From the NCBI GenBank assembly GCA_002403855.1, contig DHIO01000033.1, positions 46,156 to 65,388 on the forward strand: a DNA stretch of 19,233 nt, in the 5' to 3' direction. This DNA is from Acidimicrobiia bacterium UBA4744. Lineage in GTDB: Bacteria > Actinomycetota > Acidimicrobiia > Spongiisociales > UBA4744. Both the position numbers and the translations under genes were made by a program. Shown here in pieces: positions 9,367 through 16,155 of the stretch; within the stretch, counting starts at the first letter, position 1; every line of letters starts with the position of its first letter. Under the pieces are notes generated by a model. That model had not been told where the DNA came from, made no database searches, and saw nothing but the letters and a program-made list of their open reading frames with translations.

Positions 9367-10772
9367 ACCTCCCAGTCGCGAATGTCGACGAAGTGTCCGG
9401 TAATCGCAGCTGCTGCGGCCATCGCCGGGCTGACGAGGTGAGTCCGGCCGTCCTTGCCCTGCCGACCCTCGAAATTCCGGTTCGAGGTAGAGGCGCATCG
9501 CTCTCCCGGCGCCAGGATGTCCGGGTTCATGCCCAGGCACATAGAACATCCGGCCTCTCTCCACTCGAACCCGGCATCGCGGAAGACCCGATCGATACCT
9601 TCCTCCTCGGCTTGGAGCTTCACCAACCCCGAGCCCGGCACGACCATCGCTCCGACCGAAGCATGCACCTTCCGCCCGTCGGCGATCCGGGCCGCTTCCC
9701 GCAGGTCCTCGATGCGGGCGTTTGTGCAAGAGCCGATGAACACCCGGTCGACGGTGATGTCGGTGACCCGGGTCCCTGGCTCCAGACCCATGTAGTTGAG
9801 CGCCCGGTTGGTCGATTCTCGGTCGTGCGGATCATCGAACGAGTCCGGGGAGGGCACGGTCGCCGTGACGGGGACCGTTTGGGCGGGGTTGGTGCCCCAC
9901 GACACGTAGGGGGCGAGATCGGCAGCAGCGATGTGGACTTCGGAGTCGAACGTAGCGCTTCCGTCCGTCGGCAGAGCTTGCCAGGCGTCGAGCGCGGCTT
10001 CCCATTCCGCACCGCGGGGAGCGTGAGGCCGGCCTTCCAGGTAGGCAAAAGTGGTTGCGTCCGGAGCAATCATCCCGGCGCGAGCTCCACCTTCTATCGA
10101 CATGTTGCAGATCGTCATCCGGCCGGCCATAGGTAGGGAGCGGATCACATCTCCCCGGTACTCGATGACGTGGCCGACACCTCCTGCTACTCCGATGCGG
10201 GAGATGATCCCGAGGATCACGTCCTTGGCTGTGATACCGGTGGCCAGGGTGCCGTTCACCGTGACCGCCATGCTCTGCGGTTTGGCTTGCGGAAGGGTCT
10301 GTGTGGCCAGCACATGCTCTACTTCGGAAGTCCCAATGCCAAAGGCCAGCGCCCCGAACGCTCCGTGGGTGGCGGTGTGGCTATCGCCGCACACGATGGT
10401 CATGCCGGGTTGGGTGATGCCCTGCTCGGGCCCGATCACGTGCACGATGCCCTGCCGGGGGTCATCGATTCCGTAGAGCGTGATGCCGAACTCCTCACAG
10501 TTGCGGATGAGAGCGTCGATCTGGGTTCGAGACAATGGATCGGATATGCCGAGGTGACGGTCGGTGGTGGGAACGCCATGATCGATGGTGGCAAGCGTCA
10601 GGTCGGGTCGCCGGATTGGGCGACCGGCCAGTCGTAACCCGGCAAACGCCTGCGGGGAGGTCACTTCATGGACCAGGTGGAGATCTACGTAGAGGAGGTC
10701 CGGTTCGCCCGGCGCCTGATGCACCACATGGTCGTCCCACACCTTGTCGAGCATCGTCTTGGGCGCCGTCAT
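9363..10772 (-). CDS. leuC: 3-isopropylmalate dehydratase large subunit
   Basis: Large subunit of isopropylmalate isomerase, carrying the 4Fe-4S cluster. At 469 residues it has the typical bacterial LeuC length. The cluster ligands are C349 (VFIGSCTNARIEDL), C409 and C412 (CSMCLGMN). The aconitase signatures TIVCGDSHTATHGAFG near 125-140 and GERCASTSNRNFEGRQG near 423-439 are intact. ATG 10772 has GGAG 6 nt upstream (minus strand, 10779-10782). It is the first gene of leuC-leuD; leuA and leuB are not in the window. Confidence 0.97.
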   Translation of the reverse strand: MTAPKTMLDKVWDDHVVHQAPGEPDLLYVDLHLVHEVTSPQAFAGLRLAGRPIRRPDLTLATIDHGVPTTDRHLGISDPLSRTQIDALIRNCEEFGITLYGIDDPRQGIVHVIGPEQGITQPGMTIVCGDSHTATHGAFGALAFGIGTSEVEHVLATQTLPQAKPQSMAVTVNGTLATGITAKDVILGIISRIGVAGGVGHVIEYRGDVIRSLPMAGRMTICNMSIEGGARAGMIAPDATTFAYLEGRPHAPRGAEWEAALDAWQALPTDGSATFDSEVHIAAADLAPYVSWGTNPAQTVPVTATVPSPDSFDDPHDRESTNRALNYMGLEPGTRVTDITVDRVFIGSCTNARIEDLREAARIADGRKVHASVGAMVVPGSGLVKLQAEEEGIDRVFRDAGFEWREAGCSMCLGMNPDILAPGERCASTSNRNFEGRQGKDGRTHLVSPAMAAAAAITGHFVDIRDWEV

Positions 10773-10792
10773 GGAAGTCTCCGATAGCGGTG

Positions 10793-10806
10793 AGCGTATG
10801 AGCGTA
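10793..10806 (-). promoter_or_regulatory. Duplicated -10-like element upstream of leuC
   Basis: On the minus strand this region holds TACGCT twice, within an exact 8-bp tandem duplication (plus-strand TGAGCGTA at 10791-10798 and 10799-10806). The copy at 10793-10798 would start a transcript near 10786, about 14 nt before the leuC ATG and including its GGAG. No convincing -35 box is seen. It could instead be a chance duplication. Confidence 0.28.
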
Positions 10807-10845
10807 GCCGGTCTGCTTCGCCGCAGCCTCGCGAACGAAAGCCGG

Positions 10846-10851
10846 TACAGT
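10846..10851 (+). promoter_or_regulatory. -10 box for a leaderless transcript of the 10859 gene
   Basis: TACAGT is followed by exactly 7 nt and then ATG 10859. There is no Shine-Dalgarno in the 7-nt gap or just upstream. The geometry predicts transcription starting at the A of the start codon. The -35 region is not recognisable. Confidence 0.45.
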
Positions 10852-10858
10852 CCCCGTT

Positions 10859-11380
10859 ATGGCTGTATCGCTCGTCGCGCTTCTGACGGTCGCGGTGCTC
10901 GGAGGCCCGTTCGGAGAAGCCACTGCCGAGGGGGTGCCGACCGGCGATCGTATGCGGGTCGAAGTTGAGGTCGTGGTGGCGGGTTCCCCGGCGGCTGTCG
11001 TCGTCCACGCCGTCGATCCGGGACAAAGTCAAGAAACGATCAGCTTGGCAGACCGGAGCGGCGGCGCCTGGGGAGGGATTGCCGACCTCGACCTGATGAA
11101 CTACGTGATGGTGTTCGAGGTGATCTACCCGGACGGCGAAAGCAGTCTCTCCGAGCCGACCACCCTGCTCCAACTTGGGCTCGATCCGGCGTTGATCGGG
11201 ATGGAAGAGGTGGCCGTCGTCGAAGCGGATGATGGCGACCAACCCCTCACAGCCTCGACTAAGAGATGGGGATGGGGCGCGGTGGCGTTGGCCGCCGTGG
11301 CGCTCTCGCTGCTGGCGTTCTGGGCGATGGGGGAACGAGTCAACCCAAAGCGGGGCGCGTCGGAAGAGGACGTATCGTGA
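10859..11380 (+). CDS. Small secreted/membrane-anchored protein of unknown function
   Basis: I do not recognise a family. The 173 residues show an N-terminal hydrophobic segment (about 1-17) with no basic residues, and a possible signal-peptidase site after ATA near residue 23. A polar, beta-rich extracytoplasmic domain of roughly 110 residues follows, then one strong membrane helix near 138-157 (GWGAVALAAVALSLLAFWAM). The cytoplasmic tail is short and charged. The expected topology is type I, with the domain outside the cell. It is divergent from leuC and 75 bp upstream of a GNAT gene. Codon use and the leaderless-type start suggest a real gene. Confidence 0.65.
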   Translation: MAVSLVALLTVAVLGGPFGEATAEGVPTGDRMRVEVEVVVAGSPAAVVVHAVDPGQSQETISLADRSGGAWGGIADLDLMNYVMVFEVIYPDGESSLSEPTTLLQLGLDPALIGMEEVAVVEADDGDQPLTASTKRWGWGAVALAAVALSLLAFWAMGERVNPKRGASEEDVS

Positions 11381-11442
11381 GCGCCGCCCTCGCTCTCGGC
11401 CGTTCCGGGCCAGACCCTCGCCCAGCGGGCCACGACCGGGGT

Positions 11443-11448
11443 TACCCT
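11443..11448 (+). promoter_or_regulatory. -10 box for a leaderless GNAT transcript
   Basis: TACCCT is followed by 7 nt and then ATG 11456, with no Shine-Dalgarno between. This is the same arrangement as before the 10859 gene. No -35 box is evident. Confidence 0.4.
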
Positions 11449-11455
11449 CCGGGCG

Positions 11456-11965
11456 ATGACGCACGTTCGGGATGCCCGGCCGGCCGACGCTGCTCGGCTG
11501 GCTGAGATTCATGCAGCCTCCTGGCAGGCCGCCTACCGGGGCCTGATCTCCGATGCGTACCTCGATGAGTTGACTCCCACCGCCCGTTTGGCATGGTGGG
11601 ACTCCCGCCTGTCCCGGGTCCCGTCCCGTTGGGCCGTCCTGGTCACCGAGGACCGGACGGGGGTGACGGGCTTTGTCACGATCGGTCATTGTTACGACGA
11701 CGACCGCCCCGACAAGGGTGAGTTGTACGCCATGTACGTGGATCCCCGGTCTTGGGGTGTCGGCTGGGGCCGGAAGCTCCTTCTCGGGGCTGAGGACCGA
11801 TTCCGGACCTACGCCTACCCGGATGCCAGCTTGTGGGTGCTTCGCAGCAATCACCGGGCGCGACGCTTCTACGAAGTCGGCGAGTGGAGCGCCGACGGTG
11901 CCGAGAAGCAGATGACCATTGGACCGGACATCGTGACGGCCGTCCGTTATCTGCGGAAGCTCTGA
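11456..11965 (+). CDS. GNAT-family N-acetyltransferase
   Basis: A 169-residue single-domain acetyltransferase that would use acetyl-CoA; the acceptor cannot be predicted. The fold is recognisable from the N-terminal VRDARPADAARLAEIHAASW, the central strand ELYAMYVDPRSWGVGWGRKLL (the acetyl-CoA-binding motif A with the R/Q-x-x-G-x-G/A pattern) near 80-100, and WVLRSNHRARRFYEVGEW near the C-terminus, the usual motif-B N-x-x-A-R-x-F-Y signature. ATG 11456 lies 7 nt after a -10-like box. The gene is convergent with the HAD phosphatase, separated by repeat tracts. Confidence 0.9.
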   Translation: MTHVRDARPADAARLAEIHAASWQAAYRGLISDAYLDELTPTARLAWWDSRLSRVPSRWAVLVTEDRTGVTGFVTIGHCYDDDRPDKGELYAMYVDPRSWGVGWGRKLLLGAEDRFRTYAYPDASLWVLRSNHRARRFYEVGEWSADGAEKQMTIGPDIVTAVRYLRKL

Positions 11966-11966
11966 G

Positions 11967-11994
11967 GCAAGCAGCAAGCAGCAAGCAGCAAGCA
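11967..11994. repeat. Tandem heptad repeat GCAAGCA (4 units)
   Basis: Four exact copies of the 7-bp unit GCAAGCA begin 2 bp after the GNAT stop codon, followed by a partial copy. The period of seven matches the two other repeat tracts in the window although the unit differs. With the adjacent tract it fills the 120-bp convergent gap 11966-12085. No terminator-like hairpin is seen there. Confidence 0.85.
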
Positions 11995-12009
11995 AGCAGT
12001 GGTGAGCTC

Positions 12010-12081
12010 GGAACTTGGAACTTGGAACTTGAAACTTGTGCTACTTGAAACCTGGAACTTGAGACTTGGAACTTGAAAGTC
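12010..12081. repeat. Degenerate heptad repeat of GGAACTT type (about 10 units)
   Basis: Units of 7 bp run GGAACTT three times and GAAACTT, then one 9-bp interruption, then GAAACCT, GGAACTT, GAGACTT, GGAACTT and GAAAGTC. Read in another register the unit is AACTTGG, closely related to the AACCTTG/AACCTGC units at 1-49 on the same strand. The arms are not self-complementary, so the transcript would not fold into a hairpin. The tract stops 4 bp before the HAD stop codon. Confidence 0.85.
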
Positions 12082-12085
12082 CGAC

Positions 12086-12910
12086 CTATGACATCCGCTG
12101 TCGCGCCCGGATGGCCCACAAGACAACGGCGACCCCGATGGCGCCGGCCAGGGCGGCTCCCGAGATCAAGGGAACGGGCCGGGGAAGGGTGGCCAACCGG
12201 GTGCGGATGGTGACCGCGCGTTCGAAGTCCAGCGTCAGCCAGTCCCGTTCCTCGGCAACCTCGGCCAACTCCCGGTCGGGGTTCACGACCACAGGGTGGC
12301 CGACCGCCTCCAGCATCGGAAGGTCGGTGATGCTGTCCGAGTAGGCGAACGAATCGGGCAGTGACAGCCCTTCGTCTGTGGCCAACTCTCGGATTGCCTC
12401 CGCTTTTGCATCCGCGTAGGCGTAGAACTCCATTTCCCCCGTGTATCTGCCGTCCTTGTCGATCTTGGCCCGCGTGGCGATCACGTGATCCACTCCGAGG
12501 TAGCGTGCCAGCGGTTTCACGATCTCCTCGGGACTGGACGAAATGATGACCACTTTGCGTCCGACCCTGTGGTGTTCGTCCATCAACGCCAGCGCCTCGG
12601 CGTAGACGAGCGGTGAAACCACCTCATCGACGATCTCCTTTACGAGCTCCTCGACGCCCGTCTTCTCCCACCCCATGGTGATCTCGAGCATCTCTTCTCT
12701 GGCCCGTTCCATCTGCTCATGATCTGCTCCGAACGTCCGATAGCTGATCTGGGCAATGCCGGCCTTGAGGAGCGCCCGGCGATTCAGAAAGCCGGCCTGG
12801 TAGAGGGGACGACCGAACGCCAGGGTCGACGACTTGGCGATGATGGTCTTGTCCAGGTCGAAGAAGGCCGCCGCCGGAGTTGCGGATGGGGGTGTAGCTG
12901 AGTCTGTCAC
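12086..12910 (-). CDS. HAD-IB family phosphatase (SerB/CicA-like) with C-terminal membrane anchor
   Basis: A haloacid-dehalogenase phosphatase of subfamily IB, related to phosphoserine phosphatase; the substrate is unknown. Motif I DLDKT (18-22) holds the catalytic aspartates, motif II is in VIISSS (about 121-126), and motif IV is in YSDSITDLPML (190-200). A hydrophobic helix at about 248-266 followed by RARQR suggests a tail anchor. It starts with GTG 12910, 8 nt after a -10 box. It is divergent from the Tad operon. This is the position of the SerB-like HAD gene (Rv3661 in M. tuberculosis) in the actinobacterial helicase/secretion neighbourhood. Confidence 0.9.
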   Translation of the reverse strand: MTDSATPPSATPAAAFFDLDKTIIAKSSTLAFGRPLYQAGFLNRRALLKAGIAQISYRTFGADHEQMERAREEMLEITMGWEKTGVEELVKEIVDEVVSPLVYAEALALMDEHHRVGRKVVIISSSPEEIVKPLARYLGVDHVIATRAKIDKDGRYTGEMEFYAYADAKAEAIRELATDEGLSLPDSFAYSDSITDLPMLEAVGHPVVVNPDRELAEVAEERDWLTLDFERAVTIRTRLATLPRPVPLISGAALAGAIGVAVVLWAIRARQRMS

Positions 12911-12918
12911 CGCACCAG

Positions 12919-12924
12919 ATTCTA
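12919..12924 (-). promoter_or_regulatory. -10 box for a leaderless HAD phosphatase transcript
   Basis: On the minus strand TAGAAT is followed by 8 nt and then the GTG start at 12910. No Shine-Dalgarno is present. The box is a near-consensus -10; the -35 region is not recognisable. The divergent Tad promoter lies 44 bp away. Confidence 0.5.
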
Positions 12925-12967
12925 CAAACCTCTATTCATGCCACACACCGACGGCCGTGACAAGGGG

Positions 12968-12996
12968 TTGTTCCGGACCAGTCGAGTCCATACGGT
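12968..12996 (+). promoter_or_regulatory. Candidate promoter of the Tad pilus operon
   Basis: TTGTTC (12968-12973) and TACGGT (12991-12996) are separated by exactly 17 bp, matching a housekeeping sigma-type promoter. Transcription would start near 13003, about 9 nt before the first ATG. The 101-bp region shared with the HAD gene also contains the palindrome ACGGCCGT at 12951-12958, a possible but unsupported regulator site. Confidence 0.5.
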
Positions 12997-13011
12997 GCCT
13001 GGGTTCGCTGC

Positions 13012-13572
13012 ATGAGGATGACCATGGCTGCCCTCGCCGTATGGACTGCCGGGGATGGGTTGATATCAGCCGTCGCTCCGCTGGGACTGGCGGCTTCCGC
13101 CGGTACTGCCCTGGTGGTTGACCTCGATCCGACCGGTCCTACCTATCCGGGTACCGCTTCTCTGGCCCATCTGGTCGTCGATGGTCCCCGCCGGGCAGAT
13201 CTCGTGCCGGACCGCCGCGGCGTGGCGGTCCTGCGGAACGGCGGGATCGATCCGGCGGAGGCTCATCAGGTGGTGGAGGCATTGATTGCCGGATGGCCCC
13301 ACGTCGTTTTGCGGGTGGGCGCCGCAGCTCATGCCGATGGCTTCGCTCCGCTCGTCCCGGTCTGGCCGCTGCTGCCCGGCATACTCTCACCGCGACCCGA
13401 TGCCCCTTGCGTGTACCAACGCACCGGATTCGGGACGCGACCGCCCGGACCCGGCCCGGTTCTTCCAAGACCTCGTTCGAACTTCCTGGCCGGTCTCCTC
13501 GACGGAGTCGTGGTCCGAGGTTCGCGGTGGGTTAGAGCCTGGGAACAGGTGTGGGGATTGCCATGGCTTTGA
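13012..13572 (+). CDS. CpaE/TadZ-like protein, apparently without a Walker A motif
   Basis: First gene of the pilus operon, where actinobacteria carry a CpaE-like ParA/MinD-family protein (Rv3660c position). The 186 residues show a strand-like VVDLDPTGPTYPG near 40-52, matching the D-x-D of ParA-type ATPases. The upstream P-loop region reads WTAGDGLISAV and lacks the K-G-G-x-G-K-[ST] pattern, so ATP binding looks lost. It is short for the family and lacks a receiver-like N-terminal domain. ATG 13024 is an alternative start with a weak AGGA upstream. The stop overlaps the start of the ATPase gene. The role, perhaps polar placement of the pilus machine, is inferred from context. Confidence 0.7.
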   Translation: MRMTMAALAVWTAGDGLISAVAPLGLAASAGTALVVDLDPTGPTYPGTASLAHLVVDGPRRADLVPDRRGVAVLRNGGIDPAEAHQVVEALIAGWPHVVLRVGAAAHADGFAPLVPVWPLLPGILSPRPDAPCVYQRTGFGTRPPGPGPVLPRPRSNFLAGLLDGVVVRGSRWVRAWEQVWGLPWL

Positions 13573-14624
13573 TCGACCGACTGGTCAACACGCTGGTTGA
13601 GTCCGAAGTGCCTCTGCAACGGGAAGCATTGACCGTCGCCGCTCGCGCTTTGCTCGCCGAGGAGGCCCCCCTGGCAGATCATGGGGTGGCAACGGCCGTG
13701 GCGGACGCGCTGGTCGGTTTGGGTCCGATCGAACCTTTGCTACGTGACCCGTCGGTTTCCGACGTGCTCGTCAACGGACCGGACGAGATCTGGGTCGAGC
13801 GATCGGGACGCCTGGAGCGATCCACATTCGGCTATCCAAACGCCGGGGCCCTGGTAGCCGCCGTCGAGCGGGTCATTGCACCGCTCGGATTGCGACTGGA
13901 TCGCTCCTCACCATCGGTTGACGCCCGGCTGGCCGACGGGAGCCGGCTCCACGCCGTGGTACCGCCGGTGTCGGTGGACGGCCCGATCGTGGCAATCCGT
14001 CGTTTCACTCCGGCGGTTCCCAACTTCGAGTCGCTGGTCGGCGTCGGGGCGATACCGCCCGAGGGCGCAGATCTACTCGGGAAGGCGGTGCGGGAGCGGC
14101 GGAACATGCTGGTGGCGGGGGGAACCGGGACCGGGAAGACCACGCTGCTCAACATTCTCTCCGGCGAGATACGACCCGGCGAACGAGTAGTCACGATCGA
14201 GGACGCAGCCGAACTCCAACTGTCGGGTCATGTTGTTCGGCTCGAAGCTCGACCTCCCAACGCCGAAGGCGCCGGCGAAATCACTCTCCAGCAGTTGGTC
14301 CGATCGGCATTGCGGCTACGCCCGGACCGGATCATCCTCGGGGAAGTTCGCGGACCTGAAGCTCTCGATCTCGTATCAGCGCTCAACACCGGTCATCAGG
14401 GTTCGATGAGCACGGTTCACGCCAACAGCCCCGAGGAGGCACTTTGGAGAATCGAGACCCTGGCTTTGTCCGGGGATCGCCGGGTGAGCGAGGTGGTGGT
14501 GCGTCGCCAGCTTCTGAGTGCCGTTGATTTGATCATCCAGGTTGCGCGCCTCGGCGAAGAGCGGCGGGTCTGTCAGATCGCCCGGGTCGATGCCGATGGT
14601 GTCGAGGAGGTCGCCGCGTGGTGA
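13563..14624 (+). CDS. tadA: TadA/CpaF-family pilus assembly ATPase
   Basis: Cytoplasmic hexameric secretion ATPase that powers assembly of Flp-type pili (VirB11/PulE superfamily). The 353-residue protein has an N-terminal domain with the typical LGPIEPLLRDPSVSDVLVNG. The Walker A GGTGTGKTT is at 186-194, the acidic TIEDAAELQL near 211-220, the Walker B RIILGEVRG near 256-264 and the His box STVHANS near 283-289. All key residues are intact. ATG 13563 has GGGG about 6 nt upstream; GTG 13551 is an in-frame alternative. It overlaps the CpaE-like gene by 10 bp and the next gene by 7 bp. Confidence 0.94.
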   Translation: MALIDRLVNTLVESEVPLQREALTVAARALLAEEAPLADHGVATAVADALVGLGPIEPLLRDPSVSDVLVNGPDEIWVERSGRLERSTFGYPNAGALVAAVERVIAPLGLRLDRSSPSVDARLADGSRLHAVVPPVSVDGPIVAIRRFTPAVPNFESLVGVGAIPPEGADLLGKAVRERRNMLVAGGTGTGKTTLLNILSGEIRPGERVVTIEDAAELQLSGHVVRLEARPPNAEGAGEITLQQLVRSALRLRPDRIILGEVRGPEALDLVSALNTGHQGSMSTVHANSPEEALWRIETLALSGDRRVSEVVVRRQLLSAVDLIIQVARLGEERRVCQIARVDADGVEEVAAW

Positions 14625-15289
14625 TCGTGTTGGGCCTGGCCGCCGGACTGGTCATTGGGGCTCCTCTACCGTCGCTGGCAGCATTGGGGCTGGCCGTATG
14701 GCAGCCGGTTTGGGCGCTCGGTGCCATCGGGGCGTGGACCGTCCTCAACGTCCGCCGCTCCGCTACCGGCACCGACGAGGCGGAGGCGGCCTACCTCCAA
14801 GCCGTGGCCGGCGAGCTCAGGGCGGGATCGAGCCTTCGTCATGCCCTCGGTGCAGCTTCGTATCGAGCTACCCGCTTGCGGTTGAATCGGGCCTTGCGCC
14901 TGGCCAAGGCCGGTCGGCCGCTGGATCACGTGGCGGAGGCGCTCGAAGGAGCCCTGCCCAGACTTGGTGGCTTGACCGCTTCCGCGGTCAGAACCGCCGG
15001 TGTTACGGGCGGCAGAGCGGCGGACGTGTTCGATGGGCTGGCTCTCGTGGCGAACGAGGAGGTTGATCTGGTTCGAGAGCGACGGGCGGCCACGGCCCAG
15101 GCTCGGTTCAGCGCCTGGATCGTCGGCGGGATCCCCGTGCTCTATCTCCTCTACGCGGGTGTGGCCGGCAGGTTGGAGATTCTGCGTACCGCCGGGCCGA
15201 TTGGGATCGCCCTGCTCGGTGTTGGTTCGCTGCTCCTTGTCGGAGGAATCGTCGCCATGTGGGGAATGCTGCGGAAGGCAGAACGATGA
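14618..15289 (+). CDS. tadB: TadB-like pilus assembly membrane protein (type II secretion F domain)
   Basis: Inner-membrane platform protein thought to link the ATPase with pilin polymerisation. The 223 residues have N-terminal hydrophobic helices (about 1-42), a cytoplasmic helical T2SSF-type domain near 58-165 (EAAYLQAVAGELRAGSSLRHAL, then AGRPLDHVAEALE), and two C-terminal membrane helices near 168-185 and 192-215. It is shorter than proteobacterial TadB but similar in size to the actinobacterial versions. It starts with GTG 14618 (GTG 14621 possible), overlapping tadA by 7 bp. Confidence 0.85.
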   Translation: MVIVLGLAAGLVIGAPLPSLAALGLAVWQPVWALGAIGAWTVLNVRRSATGTDEAEAAYLQAVAGELRAGSSLRHALGAASYRATRLRLNRALRLAKAGRPLDHVAEALEGALPRLGGLTASAVRTAGVTGGRAADVFDGLALVANEEVDLVRERRAATAQARFSAWIVGGIPVLYLLYAGVAGRLEILRTAGPIGIALLGVGSLLLVGGIVAMWGMLRKAER

Positions 15290-15921
15290 CGTACCTGGGA
15301 GCGTTGGCATTGGGCCTCGTCGTGCACCAGGGAGTTCGCGAGTGGCTCTCGGCGCGTCGAGCCGTCGGAGCGGCGGCTTCGGTGGCGCTGATTGCTGCCG
15401 TACCGGCCAGCTTGGCGATGGTCGCCGGAGGATGGTTGATCGCCTTGCTCGGGACGCGAATGGAGAGGGGCGGGGGCGTCGACTCTCGCGGCGGGCCGGA
15501 TCAGTTGGGTCGGGTCCTGTATGTGGCCTTGTCGGCCGGGCTTCCCGTGGCGGCGGCTCTGGAGTTCGCCGTCGATGAGGTCGGCCCAACGGAAGCGGCC
15601 GAAGTCCGGGCGGTGCTGAGAGTTGCCCGGCGGGAAGGTCTGGGCGTCGCGCTGACCGGGCCCGAGGGGGCTTCGAACCGGTTGTTTGCTGTACTCGCCA
15701 GGGCGCAAACCACCGGTTCGTCGGCGATCAAGGCCGTGGCATCGTTCATTGACGAGGAACGGAAGGACCGACGAGCCCGCGCTGCGGAGGCCGCCCAACG
15801 GTTGCCGGTCAAACTGACGGTACCTCTCGCCTTGCTGATTCTGCCCGGCTTCGTCTTGCTGACCGTCGGTCCGACGGTGGTTGGCACTCTGCAGCGACTG
15901 CTCGGGCCACTGCTTTCGTGA
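15286..15921 (+). CDS. tadC: TadC-like pilus assembly membrane protein (type II secretion F domain)
   Basis: Second platform protein, expected to pair with TadB. The 211 residues have two N-terminal hydrophobic segments, a soluble T2SSF domain (about 75-170, including VLYVALSAGLPVAAALEFA and ARAQTTGSSAIKAVASFIDEER) and a C-terminal membrane helix (LTVPLALLILPGFVLLTVGP). The last helix, with a P-x-x-x-x-x-L-P-x-F-x-L pattern, is typical of TadC. An upstream in-frame ATG exists at 15259, but ATG 15286 gives the 4-bp ATGA overlap with tadB seen elsewhere in this operon. Confidence 0.85.
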   Translation: MTYLGALALGLVVHQGVREWLSARRAVGAAASVALIAAVPASLAMVAGGWLIALLGTRMERGGGVDSRGGPDQLGRVLYVALSAGLPVAAALEFAVDEVGPTEAAEVRAVLRVARREGLGVALTGPEGASNRLFAVLARAQTTGSSAIKAVASFIDEERKDRRARAAEAAQRLPVKLTVPLALLILPGFVLLTVGPTVVGTLQRLLGPLLS

Positions 15922-15937
15922 TGAGCACTTCCCCCGC

Positions 15938-15954
15938 GCCGGCCGGTTGCCGGT
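15938..15954 (+). other. Small hairpin upstream of the pilin ribosome-binding site
   Basis: CCGGC (15939-15943) and GCCGG (15949-15953) form a 5-bp GC stem with a 5-nt loop, extendable by one G-U pair. It lies in the only sizeable intergenic gap within the operon (15922-15972), just before the pilin Shine-Dalgarno. There is no T-run after it, so it is not a classical terminator. A role in mRNA processing or stability is speculative. Confidence 0.3.
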
Positions 15955-15961
15955 AGTAGAG

Positions 15962-15967
15962 AAGGAG
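15962..15967 (+). promoter_or_regulatory. Strong Shine-Dalgarno of the pilin gene
   Basis: AAGGAG lies 5 nt before ATG 15973. It is the best ribosome-binding site in the operon; the other genes rely on stop-start overlaps. This fits a pilin needing far more copies than the assembly proteins. Confidence 0.7.
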
Positions 15968-15972
15968 AGAGA

Positions 15973-16155
15973 ATGCTGCTCTTGCTGCATCGAATCATCC
16001 ACCGGGATGAAGGACAGGGCACGGTTGAGTACGTCCTGGTCATACTGGCCGCCGCGGCGATAGCCCTGTCGCTGATCGCTTGGATCAGTGATACGAATCT
16101 GTTCAGCGGGTTGTTCGGGACCGTCCTCAAGAAGGTCATCGGATTCGCCAAGTGA
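15973..16155 (+). CDS. Flp-type major pilin (DUF4244-like short pilin)
   Basis: Sixty-residue class III (Flp/Tad) prepilin, the probable main pilus subunit. A short basic leader ends in DEG, then QGTVEYVLVILAAAAIAL. Predicted cleavage between G14 and Q15 puts glutamate at +5 (E19) and tyrosine at +6 (Y20), the hallmark of Flp pilins. The hydrophobic helix runs to about residue 41, and the C-terminus carries a short amphipathic, lysine-containing tail. Position and size match the DUF4244 gene (Rv3656c) in the M. tuberculosis neighbourhood. No prepilin peptidase gene is in the window. Confidence 0.9.
   Translation: MLLLLHRIIHRDEGQGTVEYVLVILAAAAIALSLIAWISDTNLFSGLFGTVLKKVIGFAK

Noticed and set aside
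9321..10136. 271-codon plus-strand frame inside leuC
   Set aside because: Antisense to conserved LeuC sequence including the iron-sulfur cluster region.
10773..10858. Leucine-responsive leader peptide or T-box before leuC
   Set aside because: The region upstream of leuC has no run of leucine codons after a start, no T-box motif and no terminator hairpin; the mRNA leader appears very short.
10769..11995. 408-codon minus-strand frame spanning the 10859 gene and the GNAT gene
   Set aside because: It covers the GNAT gene, which has clear family motifs, and begins inside a repeat tract; the translation shows no domain.
11967..12081. CRISPR-like array
   Set aside because: The units are 7 bp, directly adjacent and without spacers, and no cas genes are present.
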